Both the position numbers and the translations under genes were made by a program. A DNA stretch of 64,000 bases from Leptidea sinapis. Lineage: Eukaryota > Arthropoda > Insecta > Lepidoptera > Pieridae. The stretch covers positions 3,224,001 to 3,288,000 of the forward strand of contig NC_066301.1 in the NCBI RefSeq assembly GCF_905404315.1, written 5' to 3'. Positions 51,840 to 62,244 of the stretch are shown here, piece after piece. A model generated the notes under the pieces. That model searched no databases, had not been told where the DNA came from, and saw only the letters and a program-made list of their open reading frames with translations. Every line of letters starts with the position of its first letter. Position 1 is the first letter of the stretch.

Positions 51840-54210
51840 TTAAAAACTTTTCTTGCTGCGTGTCCCTCGACATAGGCCTCCTCTAAATTTTTCCAATGCG
51901 TTCTATCTCTGGCTAGACGACCACATGCTTCCGACCAAGTTTCGGATGTCGTCCTGCCATCTTTTGGATTGCCTGCCTATTTTTCTTTTTCCGTTTCTGG
52001 GTTACCACTCCGTCACTTTTTTCGTCCATTTTCCAGAATTGTCTCTGATCATATGGCCTGTCCATCGTCATTTTTGCTGTTTAATAATTTTGCTTACATT
52101 TTTAAATTTTATTTTTTCTTTTATGTCCTGCAGCTTTCATTCTGTCTCTCAATCTAACACCTAGAACGCTTCTTTCCATAGAATTTTAGCAAGTTTTTAG
52201 AGTTGTGAGATTTTTCTCGGTTAGGGCCCATGTTTGTGATCCATAAGTTAAACATGGTAGTACAAAAACCTTTCTTTTGTCCTTAATGAGAATATGCTTG
52301 TTCTTCATCACTTCGCTGAGCGACCAATATCTTTTCCAGGAGTTCGTGACCCTTCTATCGATTTCTTTTGACATACAGTCTTTGATTGATAATAAATGAC
52401 CCAGGTAAACGTATTCGTCTACATATTCAATTGTTTTACCATCTACTTTAATTTCTTATCTATCAGAGTTTGTCATTATTTTAGTTTTGTTGACGTTCTT
52501 TGTGAGGCCTACTTTAGCACTTTCCTCTGACAATTGTTGTAGCATATGCTCTAGTTTCTTTGAAGGCTCAGAAAATAGTCCTATATCGTCCGCAAATCGT
52601 AGATGGTTCCCTCACTTTCCCATTCAAGATTTCTGAATATCATTTCTAATACTGCTGAGAATAGTGTGGGAGATATAGGATCTCCCTGTCTGACTCCTCT
52701 TTCTATTGGGAACTCGCTGCTGGCCTTATCCAATTTTATTCGAGCTGTGCTCTTGGAGTATATATTCTTTAAAATATTTATTATTTTTCCATGAACTCCT
52801 TGAACTTTAAGAGAGTTCCAAATTGCATCATGTTCTAGCGAGTCAAAAGCTTTGTTGTAGTCGACAAAACCTAGATAATATACACAGTTGTACTCTTTAA
52901 ATTTTTCTAATATTTGTTTTACCGTGTGTATATGGTCTACAGTCGAGAATTTTGTGCTGAAGCCTGCCTGCTCTTTGGGTTGGTTCTCGTCTAATACCTT
53001 AGAGATTCTTGATAGTAATATCTTGGAGAAAATTTTATAAATGTTTGCCATCAAAGTTATCGGTCTATAGTTTCCAATATCGTTTTTGTCACCTTTTTTA
53101 TAAATTAGTACTATAGTTAATTTAGTCCAGTCTGCCGGAATACTTTCAGTTTTCAGGATTTGATTAAATAGTAAAGTGAGCTTGGGTGCTATTATAAGTA
53201 AGGTGGCTTTGAGCATCTCATTTGATATTTGGTCAGGTCCTGGTGCTTTGTCGTTTTTCTGTGATTTGATAGCTGAAACAGTTTCACTAAGAAGGATCTC
53301 CGGTAGAGGATCTTTGTTTGTAATAACATCATATTCATTGTCTTTTACATTTTCCGCTAAGTTTCGATAATTTCTAGAACTTTTGTACAGATCACGATAA
53401 AACTCGGCTGCAGTTCTTATTATTTCTTCCCTATTCCTAGTTATTCTATTAGTTTTATTCTTGAGATTAATCATCCAGTCCTTTTTGTTCATCAGTTTTT
53501 TTAGTGCTTTTCTTACTCCTCAAGTTTTGGTAATGTGATCTTGTATAGTTTTATTTCTTTTCTGAGTTATATCTTTGCGTATTTGAGATCTTATTTTATT
53601 ACTTAATTCTGCAATTTTAGTTTTAGTGGCCTTATCCTTTTTTGAAATCAACTGTTTTCTTTGTTCTATCAATTTCTCACTTTCTTCTGATAGAGTCTTT
53701 GCTTCTGGTTTACATTTTACTGTTTCCCTTATTAGGTTAGTTATTAATGAATTATATTGTTCTTCTATATCCTCATAGTTCTTGTCTTCCTGGTTTAAAG
53801 CAATGGACAGATTATTTTGTAGTTTTTTGTAATCCTCTGTAATAGGTATTGGCTTGGTGTTTCTATAATTGCTTCTCGACCTTTTTGGCAGGTACTATTT
53901 CTAGTGAAGCTCTTACCATTCTATGGTCGGTATTAAAATTAAAATTGTTCAAAACATGTGTATTAGAAAAACATCTCGCTTTATTTGTCATAATAAAATC
54001 AATTTCATTCTTATACTTTCCATTAGGTGACACCCAGGTCCATTTTTTATTAGGTTTTCTTTTGTATTGACTGTTGAGAATTGTTAGTTTATTTTGTAAG
54101 GCATAACTGATAATTTTATTACCATTTTTACTGCGTATACCATAACTAGAATTGCCTATTATGTGCTCTTCGCCGGGCTTACGTTGTCCTATTTTGCCAT
54201 TAAAATTCAC
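51840..54210 (-). pseudogene. Family D ORF2: endonuclease C-part, reverse transcriptase, tail module
   Basis: Pieces in order (minus): NFNGKIGQRKPGEEHIIG, WVSPNGKYKNEIDFI and NTDHRMVRASL (endonuclease, 53863..54210); a Lys-rich linker with a stop near 53520; RT 52581..53492 with NDKAPGPDQISNEML, NYRPITLMANIYKI, EQAGFSTKFST, GFVDYNKAFDSLEH (motif A) and GVRQGDPISPTLFSAVLE (motif B). A frameshift near 52590 precedes LRFADDIGLF (catalytic FADD), a stop lies near 52455, then YLGHLL, GSQTWALTEKN and GKRKIGRQSKRWQDDI with LCRGTRSKKSF at the end. RTE-type order and motifs. Dead. Confidence 0.85.
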
Positions 54211-54216
54211 ATCACC
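54211..54216. repeat. Target site duplication ATCACC, left copy
   Basis: Matches 59187..59192. The two copies bracket family C, and removing one with the insert restores the endonuclease reading of family D. Confidence 0.9.
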
Positions 54217-54514
54217 GTCGCGGATTAGATAAGACGCTCTTTCGGTATCTCCTAATTTAAATTATTAATAAGTGGTTTCAAATGTTTTGTTGTGGTCAAA
54301 TTGTACACAGTTCAATTGTTAATTAGTGAATAAAATTAATTATAGATAATACAATTCAAACAATGATGTTGTAATAAATAAACAATTGCAAAGTTTTGTG
54401 AATATAAGAATCATTGTGTGAATAGCAGTGAGCACGTTGCGCATTAGCGGACAAACCGGTTGACGCCTACCGTCAGTTTTTTAATACTGCTTGCTACACT
54501 TGATTTCTATTGAA
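54217..54514 (+). promoter_or_regulatory. 5' UTR of family C
   Basis: 298 bases, starting GTCGCGGATTAGATAAGACG. Expected to hold the internal promoter. GC-richer at about 54425..54475. Confidence 0.45.
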
Positions 54515-55546
54515 ATGTCTAATTGCAACGCATGTAAAAAATCAGTGCGCCAATCTGAGAAAATCATCTGCTGTCGTCCTAATTGTACGAGATCTTATCA
54601 CTACCAATGCGTCGGATTGAGTTTAGACAATGCTAAGAAAATACCTTCGTGGACGTGTCCATTATGTGTGAGCAAACGGCCCAGAGCTGGTGACAACACA
54701 GATACCCCGGTAAAATGTCTCGAGCATGTATCGTATATCAAAACCAGGAAGGCTAATTCATCAACTGCTCAGTCCACGGAATACAGTTTGGGCAGCCCGA
54801 GTGCGCTAAAAGACGAGCTACCTTCTTTAATTTCTAATGCTATAAAAAGTGAACTGTCGTCGGTTAAAAGCCAAATTTCATCTATAGAATCAACTCTCAC
54901 TTACATAAATAATCAATATGACGATTTGATAAAAAATCTGAGCACCACTTCTGCCGAATTAAAACGCCTGAGAGAAGAGAACGAACGGCTACGAGCAGAT
55001 GTCGACACGCATACCACTCGTATAAAACGTTTGGAGGAAGAAAATGCAAGCCAACAACAGTGGAGTCGTTTGCAGAATATTGAGGTGGTGGGTGTACCAG
55101 AATCGAAAGATGAAGATACTACTGACATAGTGCTTAAACTGGCTGAAAAGATAGGTATTAGCATTCAGAGTAATGATGTGGAATTTGCGCACCGAGTCCA
55201 GGCCCGTCGAACAAGTAGTGCCGCTAAGGGTCGCACCATCATTGCTCGTTTCCGTCATCGTCGTACTAAGGACGCGATCATAGCAGCATCCCGTAAAAAC
55301 CGGAATGTTAAACCGTCTGATGTTGGAATACGTGGCGAGGTTAGTACATTAGATAATACCAAAATTTACATAAATGAACATCTTACTAAGAATAACCGTA
55401 CACTGTTCAGAGAATGCAAACAAAAATGTAAAGATATGAATTTTAAATTTATTTGGACAAAAAACTGCCGAATTTTTGTACGTCGCAACGAAACCTCGCC
55501 ACCTATCTCTATTATAACCTCAGGGGATTTAATCAAAATATGCTAA
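54515..55546 (+). CDS. ORF1 of family C: PHD finger, coiled coil, LINE ORF1p-type RNA-binding region
   Basis: 343 residues from the ATG at 54515 (an upstream in-frame TTG adds 8). A PHD-type zinc finger comes first: C4, C7, C19 or C20, C24, H29, C32, C48, C51. Residues about 95-195 form a coiled coil (LKRLREENERLRADVDTHTT, RIKRLEEENA). The C-terminal half has IEVVGVPESKDEDTTDIVLK, VEFAHRVQARRT, GRTIIARFRHRRTKDAII and KIYINEHLTKNNRTLFRECK, a domain shared by CR1-type ORF1 proteins and, as is known, the baculovirus FP25 family. It would bind element RNA. Intact. Confidence 0.85.
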   Translation: MSNCNACKKSVRQSEKIICCRPNCTRSYHYQCVGLSLDNAKKIPSWTCPLCVSKRPRAGDNTDTPVKCLEHVSYIKTRKANSSTAQSTEYSLGSPSALKDELPSLISNAIKSELSSVKSQISSIESTLTYINNQYDDLIKNLSTTSAELKRLREENERLRADVDTHTTRIKRLEEENASQQQWSRLQNIEVVGVPESKDEDTTDIVLKLAEKIGISIQSNDVEFAHRVQARRTSSAAKGRTIIARFRHRRTKDAIIAASRKNRNVKPSDVGIRGEVSTLDNTKIYINEHLTKNNRTLFRECKQKCKDMNFKFIWTKNCRIFVRRNETSPPISIITSGDLIKIC

Positions 55547-56049
55547 TTAGTTTATATGTACAGTTGTTAAGTTTTAATTTGTTACTCGTTTTTATCACTT
55601 GTTGTAATTTAATATGCATCACACCATACACTTTACACAACAACAACACATACAATAACTATACGAAAGAATACCTACACATCTTAGTAATAACTCACAT
55701 TCACACTAAAAAACTGTTTTACACACATAATACATCACAACTCTTTCACAAAACAATTTCTTTTACAGTAATTTCAAAAATAATAATGTATTTCCAAACA
55801 CTTGCAAAAAGTTTTGTATCTATATTTTTTATACTTATTTTCCTGATAGTAGATACTGTATATATATTATATTCCCGTCACATATTAGTTAGTGCTGATA
55901 AATCTCGGTTACAATCAACTAATAATTACATAAAATCGCAAATAAAATTTAAATCATTATTTTCTATTCAATTTATCATTCACTTTTACGTGACAATGCT
56001 TAAAATAATTACTTATTTATTTATTCATTATGTCTTCCACACTGAATAG
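55453..56049 (+). CDS. Uncharacterised ORF bridging ORF1 and ORF2 of family C
   Basis: 198 codons open in a third frame, starting 94 bases inside ORF1 and ending 20 bases inside ORF2. The product would be hydrophobic, with membrane-like runs LLSFNLLLVFITCCNLICI, VSIFFILIFLIVDTVYILY and IQFIIHFYVTMLKIITYLFI. The segment is very poor in G, which lowers but does not abolish stop frequency. No family recognised. It may be chance composition. Confidence 0.25.
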   Translation: MDKKLPNFCTSQRNLATYLYYNLRGFNQNMLISLYVQLLSFNLLLVFITCCNLICITPYTLHNNNTYNNYTKEYLHILVITHIHTKKLFYTHNTSQLFHKTISFTVISKIIMYFQTLAKSFVSIFFILIFLIVDTVYILYSRHILVSADKSRLQSTNNYIKSQIKFKSLFSIQFIIHFYVTMLKIITYLFIHYVFHTE

Positions 56050-58903
56050 GCAAAATATAGGATTAAACTTAATCTATCAAAATGTAAGAGGACTGCGGAC
56101 AAAGACAAACATATTTTTTAATAACCTATCAATATCACAAATAGATATAGCACTTATTACTGAGTCGTGGTTATGTCCTAGTATTTTAGACTCGGAATTG
56201 TGCGATTCTGCGCGATTCGACGTATTTCGTCGTGACCGTACCACGAGTGGTGATGCGTTTGGTGGGGGAGTATTAATTGTTTGTGCGAAGCGATTCGGTG
56301 CTCGCCGGCGCTTTGACCTTGAACACGATGATCTGGAATGTATGTGCATATCTATACCTGCCCGCACTCTAGGCTCACTATGTGACTTAAATATCATTTG
56401 TGCTTATATTCTTCCTAACCAGATACTTACATCACGGATACAGAAACTCTGCGAGATATTATCGCAATTATTTAATTCTCACCCTGATGATCATTTTATT
56501 CTGGCAGGGGATTTTAATTTGCCATGTATTGATTGGAAACAGGGGCATCCTATTGTACTAAAAAAAGGAAGCATCGTTATCCAGAATACTGCCACGGAGT
56601 TATTAAACTTAACAGCATTTCTTGGGTTAATTCAATATAATTTCTTTTTTAATACTCATAACAACCTACTAGACTTAATTTATTCCAATACATCTTTAAT
56701 TATCAATAAATCAAAATCACCTTTAGTTAAAGAGGATATTTTCCACCCTGCAATTGATATTTGTGTTATTGATATCGTATTACCGTCAATAAAACGTACT
56801 AATACGAAACGTTATTTATATAATAAGCTAGATTATAATGCTGTAAACTACTTTTTTTCTAATTACGATTGGACTTCGCTTGAATGCTTACCACTGCATG
56901 ACGCGATCGATAAATTTTACTCCATATTGTATGAATCGATATCGCAATTTGTACCTCATAAAACTGTTTCGCACACTTACACATATCCTATGTTACTAAG
57001 GCTCTCATAAATATAATAAAAGAGAAAGCAAAATATCATCATCTATGGAAAAAATACAATAATCCGAACGACTATGCTTCCTTTTCTAAATTACGTCGGC
57101 GTGTTAAAAACGTTGAAAAAAGTTGCTATTCAGAATATATTAGGAACTCTGAGGATAAAATAAAATCTGCACCTAAATTAATCTGGACTTATGTTAAAAT
57201 CAAAAGAAATAATAAATCTGCTTACCCTGGCGTGATGCTTTATAAAGATAAGACTATCTCAAAACAATATGATATTTGTAATGCTTTTAATGATTTCTTC
57301 TTCAAAAATTTTATTTCACCTGCATCGCAATATAAAGTTTTTTCAGAGGAACGGTCTATTTGTCATGACACAATCAGCAATATTCAACTTACGATTGACC
57401 AGGTAAAAAAATTACTAAAAACTCTTGATACATCAAAAGGCCCGGGTTGTGATAAAATTCCACCAAGCTTTCTGGTCGCTTGTTCTGCATCACTATCGGC
57501 GCCTATAACACTAATTTTTAATCGCTGCTTTCTTGAAGGATATTTCCCAAAAATATGGAAAACTGCTAATATTGTACCAATACATAAAAAAGGGTCTAAA
57601 GCATCTGTTGAAAATTATAGGCCTATATCAATACTTAATACGTTAGGTAAACTAATGGAAAGGGTAGCACACAATTACCTGTACCCCATAATCATTCGTC
57701 ACTTACCTCTAGAGCAGCATGGTTTCATACATGGTCGCTCCACTAATACCAATCTTGCTGTTTTTACTAATTACGTTCAGCGTGGAATGGATGATGGTTA
57801 TCAAATTGACGTAATTTATACTGATTTTGAGAAGGCGTTTGATCGAGTCGACCATATTATACTTTTACGCAAGTTGCAGGAACTAGGGATTCGTGGTGAT
57901 CTTCTTCGTTGGATGGAGTCTTACCTGTACTATCGTTCGCAAGCTGTGGTCTTGGCTGGGCATCGTTCTGACCTTGTGGATGTTCCTTCTGGAGTTCCGC
58001 AAGGGTCAATTTTGGGACCATTACTATATTTATCTTATTTATATGATATTGGCGACTGTTTCCAGTTTGCTAAATTTCTTATGTATGCTGACGACACTAA
58101 AATTTACGCTCGCATTAAGACTGAAATAGATTCAATAAACCTTCAGAGTGATTTAATCAGACTGTGTGACTATTATCATGACAACCGTATTGGAGTCAAT
58201 GTACCTAAATGTTTTAAAATCACCTTTACGCGAAAAAGAAATAAATTAGAATACCAATACACATTACTTGATGTTCCTTTAACACGAACGAATAGCATTA
58301 GGGACTTAGGAATAGTGTTTGATACAAAAATGTCAATGTCAGATCACATTGCTGCAATAACTGAAAAAGCTTACAGGAATCTAGGTTTCGTTATACGTGT
58401 AAGTCAACCTTTTTCAGGTTTAGAGTGTATAAAAGTTCTTTATTTCTCATATGTTCGTAGCGTCTTAGAATACTGCTGTAATATCTGGAACCCATACTAT
58501 AGGATATATATCGATGAAATAGAGAATATACAATCAAAATTTGTAAAGGTATTAGAATATCGCCTTCAGCATTATAGTTCTAGTTATGAGGAATCCTGTA
58601 GCCACCATAAATTAATGCAATTAAAAGACCGGCGAACTTTACTAGATATGTTATTTCTGTATGACGTGTGCAACAACAAAATTGACTGCCCCGAGCTTAC
58701 ATCTTCATTCATGCAATTTAGAATCCCGAATAAGCGTACAAGGCGGTATGCCTTTTAATGTCCCAATTACTCACTCTATTTATGCACAGAATTCGGTGGT
58801 CTGCCGTACCCTTAGCTGCTATAATAAACATTTCTTACCAACAGATATTTTCGTCCATACTAAAAGCTCTTTCAAAAAGGAAATCATTTTAAGTATACTG
58901 TAA
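56030..58903 (+). pseudogene. ORF2 of family C: endonuclease and reverse transcriptase, two frameshifts
   Basis: Endonuclease 56030..57010: NLIYQNVRGLRTK, ALITESWLCP, HFILAGDFNLPCIDW, LLDLIYSN. The frame breaks near 56990. It continues at least from 57010 and is open at 57232..58758: TSKGPGCDKIPPSF, NYRPISILNTLGKLME, EQHGFIHGRST, IYTDFEKAFDRVDH (motif A), GVPQGSILGPLLYL (motif B), FLMYADDTKIYA (catalytic) and LEYCCNIWNPYY. A second shift near 58745 leads into VCRTLSCYNKHF, HTKSSFKKEII and stop at 58903. CR1-like. All catalytic motifs are present, so only small indels disable it. Confidence 0.85.
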
Positions 58904-59186
58904 TCGAAGAGTTGAAAACGACTTAAGACATACGCACATACACTCACACGCACATACACTCATACACACATACACTCATACACACATACACTCATACACA
59001 CCTTTATATTTATTAGTTAATTATTTTTTATTTTGATTTAATCATAGTTTAATTAGAGCGTTAAATGTTATACCATAAATAGTGTGAACCTGTAATTGGC
59101 AGTCGGCCATCGCATAATATCTTTGTTATTAGTTTAATTTTTGTGTGCTGTTGGTTCAATAATAAATAATAAAGAAAAAAAAAAAA
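58904..59186 (+). repeat. 3' UTR of family C with tandem repeat and A-rich tail
   Basis: 58928..59003 holds about four units of ACATACACTCATACAC. The tail AATAAATAATAAAG(A)n ends at the duplication. Confidence 0.8.
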
Positions 59187-59192
59187 ATCACC
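59187..59192. repeat. Target site duplication ATCACC, right copy
   Basis: Pairs with 54211..54216 (the first A could belong to the tail). Confidence 0.85.
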
Positions 59193-59650
59193 CATAACTA
59201 TAACGTTCTTTTTCATATAATGGTTGATCGATTGTAATTTTTCGAAAAATTCTTCAACTTTCAAACGTTCTTCTTTATTTGTAGGTTCAGTGGGAGCATA
59301 TAATTGTACGATTGTCCATGATTCATCTTTTACTGATGTCGGTAATTTAATGTTTAAGATTGCTATTCTTTCGGATATACCAATTATTTCTTCTACTTTT
59401 GATGACAGATATTTTTTTAATAGAAAACCAACTCTGTAAAGGCCTGGTGTTTCTCCGTTATGATATAGAAGGTAGTTGTCATATTCTTCAATACACTCTC
59501 CCATTCTTCGCACTTCGCTTAAAACTATTACTTCCCATTTAATATCGTCGAGTGCTTTTTCAAATTCAAGTAACCTTTCTGGTGAGCTAATAGATCGTAC
59601 ATTTAATGTTGATATGTATGTATTGTTTGTCTTTTTGAGAAGGGTAGTTA
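59193..59650 (-). pseudogene. Family D ORF2, N-terminal half of the endonuclease
   Basis: Minus strand: STLNVRSISSPERLLEFEKA, WEVIVLSEVRRMGE (catalytic Glu region), NYLLYHNGETPGLYRVGFLL, AILNIKLPTSV, WTIVQLYAPTEPTNKEERLK, KKNVIVMGD, then the insertion. The start codon was not determined because the frame is broken upstream. Confidence 0.85.
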
Positions 59651-59784
59651 ACTGTGAAGTTACAATTAGAATTTAGAGGGTGTTGGTCATTTTCCTCCAT
59701 GATGACCAATCGGCTTGGAGGAAGATTTTCGTAGTTATTCTTAATGTTGTCTGTAACAGTTCGGTTGCCGAGTAAGGGTGATTG

Positions 59785-60528
59785 CTACTTGTTTTGGTCC
59801 GTGCCTTGGTTAAAAGAATTAGAGCGAGCCCGCATTATATCGAAAGCATTGACTCTACTCAATTTTGATGTTGGTGTGTTGTTTATAGACTCTGTTACAT
59901 TTGGACTTTGTGAAGAATCATTAGAGCTATATTGCGTAGATGGAGTACGCTTTCGTTTCTCATGACTCTTATTGTTCTTTATTATGAGTTTATTGTATTT
60001 GATGTAAGCAAAATTCCCTCTTTTCCTCTCTTCTAGCAATTGAGCTTGTAACGAGCGCCTTTCCTCCTCTTTCGAGAAGTCTTCTGTTATATAAATATTT
60101 TTTGATATCTTTTTGTTTTTTAAAATTTCAATTTTCTTCCATGTATTTGCAAGCGTTATTACGATCGGCCTAGCTTTTTTACTATCAGCTGTTGTCTTTC
60201 CAACTCGATGCGCAGAATTTATCTCTTGTACACTTAATTCTATCTCTAACTTTTTTATTTCATCTATGACCTTCGTAATTAATTGTTTGTTGGACTTCTC
60301 GCTCTCTTCCATTCCAAATATCACAATATTGTTTTTCTTTCTATCATTCTCTAACCAAGCTACTTTCTTTTCCAAATTATTTATTTCAATCTTTAAGTTT
60401 TTATTTTCTTCGATGATTGGTTGAAGCTATTCGTCAATTTTTTCCGTTAATTTAGTTGTAATTTCTTTCGTTTGGTTCTCCATTTCGAGTTTTAACTTCA
60501 GAAATAATTGTTTTAAATTGAGATCCAT
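59785..60528 (-). pseudogene. ORF1 of family D: coiled coil and RNA-binding domain, one nonsense codon
   Basis: Reads from ATG at 60528 with one TAG at 60429..60427 (codon 34), then 196 open codons from 60375. A Lys/Glu-rich coiled coil (NKNLKIEINNLEKKVAWLEN) is followed by NNIVIFGMEESEKSN, VQEINSAHRVGKTT, RPIVITLANTWKKIEIL and KNIYITEDFSKEEERRSLQA, the fold of LINE ORF1p RNA-binding proteins, then a Ser/Asn-rich tail. Many RTE elements have no such ORF1. Confidence 0.75.
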
Positions 60529-60560
60529 AACGATAACTTGTTTCTAGTGGTAAAGTTAAT

Positions 60561-61110
60561 TAGGTTGAATGTTGTATGCTTAAAACGGAACGTAATATTA
60601 TTATACTGCTTTTTGTCTATGGCGATATTCGTATACTCGTTGGCAGTTGGCAGCTCACCCCGCTGTCAAGTGCTTGCTAGTAAATGTCAATGCTAGCTGA
60701 CAGCAGCGGTTGGTGATTATTGATGATTCATGAATAATAATCTAGAAAATTGAATAATAGTGATTTTTTACCGTGGTTTGAATGAAGTTTCTCTTGTTAA
60801 AACTAGTGAATTTAATAGCAATTCAATGGATTGGCACTTGCACTACTTGTTTTAACATAAATCACAGGTTTAAAAGTACTTTTAACCACTTTTTACTGTT
60901 TAAAACTATTAGAGCTTCAATGTTAAATCTTGACACTTTGACAACCAAAACTTTGTAATCACCGACCGATTCATAGATATTTGAAATTAATTATATAAGT
61001 GTGTGTCCAACTTTGTATTAGGTACACGCAAAGTTTTAAATAATGTAACATCTATGTGATTAATAGGTGATACAAGTTGAAAGAGGCTTAAATAATTTTT
61101 ATTTTATGAC
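60561..61110. other. No gene recognised
   Basis: Includes a GC-richer patch at 60640..60715 with AGCTGACAGCAGCGG; function unknown. Confidence 0.35.
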
Positions 61111-61111
61111 A

Positions 61112-61432
61112 GTAAGCGACGAGACGAGCAGGTCGATCAGCTGATGGTATAATGGATAATTGATACGCCCTGCACATTACAATGCAGTGCCGCTCAAGAT
61201 TCTTGAAAAACCCAATAATTCTGAGCGGCACTATCGCTATACTAATTGCCCTCATCACCTTGAGACGTAAGATATTAAGTCTCATTTACCCAGTAATTCC
61301 ACTATCTACGAAGCCCTTCACCGGAGACCGAAACACAATAATTCTTACACATTACTGCTTCACGGCAGAAATAGGCACCGTTGTGGTACCCATAATCTAG
61401 CCGGCATCCTGTGCAAAGGAGCCTCCCACCGA
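61112..61432 (+). repeat. R1 repeat, full length
   Basis: Runs from GACAGTAAGCGACGAGACGA to GTGCAAAGGAGCCTCCCACC. The inner stem (GCCGCTCAAGATT with AATTCTGAGCGGC) is intact bar one or two bases. Confidence 0.85.
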
Positions 61433-61995
61433 TAAATCGAAAATAGTCTAGTGATCGTGTCGTCATCATATAGATTTGATGTTGTGGAAGCTATCAACAA
61501 AAAAAAAAAGATCAAATATTTGTAAATCAATCAAATATTATATTCACTAATAGGGAATATGATCTACTCACTCGGGGCCACACACCCAAGAACTTTAATA
61601 AAGGTATTACAAGTCACGCTTTTACTGCATCATACCATAACTTTTGTAAGAAAAAAAATTCATTCCTATTATTCCGTTCCATTTTAGTTTTTAAATAGCA
61701 AAGTGTAATAAAAATGAAATACACGACAATTAAGAGTGATAAAGACATTTATTTTATAAGCAGTATATGAGCTAGTTCGTATAAATTGGAGCTTGTAGAC
61801 GACCAGCGAGGTCACATGGCGATGATCCAGCCGCTCGGATAGCAGGCCATTAAACAAGCGTTCATTGTCGTCTGATAATACGCGTGACTAATCTTTTATA
61901 TTTTTGCATAATAATGTAATTATTCATTTCTTATATCTTTAAGATCTACTAGTAAATTTATTGAGGTAGGCGTAGGTTTGCAGAAATCCATAAGT
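61433..61995. other. No gene recognised
   Basis: AT-rich. Confidence 0.4.
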
Positions 61996-61999
61996 ATCC

Positions 62000-62190
62000 A
62001 AATGTTTTGAGTTTTCTTGAGTGTTAATTCCGCTAATATTTTTCTTTAAACAATTCGACACGTGTTTCGCCTCTACACGAGGCATCTTCAGGAGATGTTG
62101 ACACGCCAAACTCTTGCACGAGACTTAGCCTCTTGTTGATTAAAGACAAATATTGGCGTCATTAACACTAAAGGAAACTCAAAACATTTT
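62000..62190. repeat. Foldback MITE copy 2 (ACACGAGG core), both arms
   Basis: Left arm ATGTTTTGAGTTTTCTTGAG, TGTTAATTCCGCTAATATTT and right arm AATATTGGCGTCATTAACAC, TAAAGGAAACTCAAAACATT are reverse complements with a few mismatches. The core CGACACGTGTTTCGCCTCTA, CACGAGGCATCTTCAGGA matches 28440..28520. Confidence 0.75.
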
Positions 62191-62244
62191 GATAGCAGGA
62201 CAAGTGAAAGTTCGGGTCATCTGGTACTTAGTGGTGGCCGCCAC

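Larger units (their letters stand above)
51840..54216 (-). mobile_element. RTE-like LINE family D, 3' part, split by family C
   Basis: The minus strand starts at the GGTGATGTGAATTTTAATGG junction and runs through the second half of the endonuclease, the RT and the C-terminal module to about 51840. The 5' part is at 59187..60560. Joined across the duplication the reading continues without gap in the endonuclease (VIVMGD then VNFNGKIG), so the interrupted element was one LINE. Confidence 0.9.
54217..59186 (+). mobile_element. LINE family C, full length, CR1-like with a PHD-finger ORF1
   Basis: About 4.97 kb. 5' UTR 54217..54514, ORF1 54515..55546, an inter-ORF segment with a further open frame, ORF2 56030..58903 with two frameshifts, and a 3' UTR with a 16-bp tandem repeat and a tail AATAAATAATAAAG(A)n. 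Both ends are defined by a 6-bp duplication, so it is a complete insertion. It lies inside family D on the opposite strand. Confidence 0.9.
59187..60560 (-). mobile_element. RTE-like LINE family D, 5' part
   Basis: Holds a 5' leader, ORF1 (59785..60528) and the first part of the endonuclease up to VIVMGD at the insertion point. The 3' part is at 51840..54216. Confidence 0.85.

Noticed and set aside
58928..59003. CRISPR-like array
   Set aside because: Simple contiguous tandem repeat without spacers, in a eukaryotic LINE UTR.
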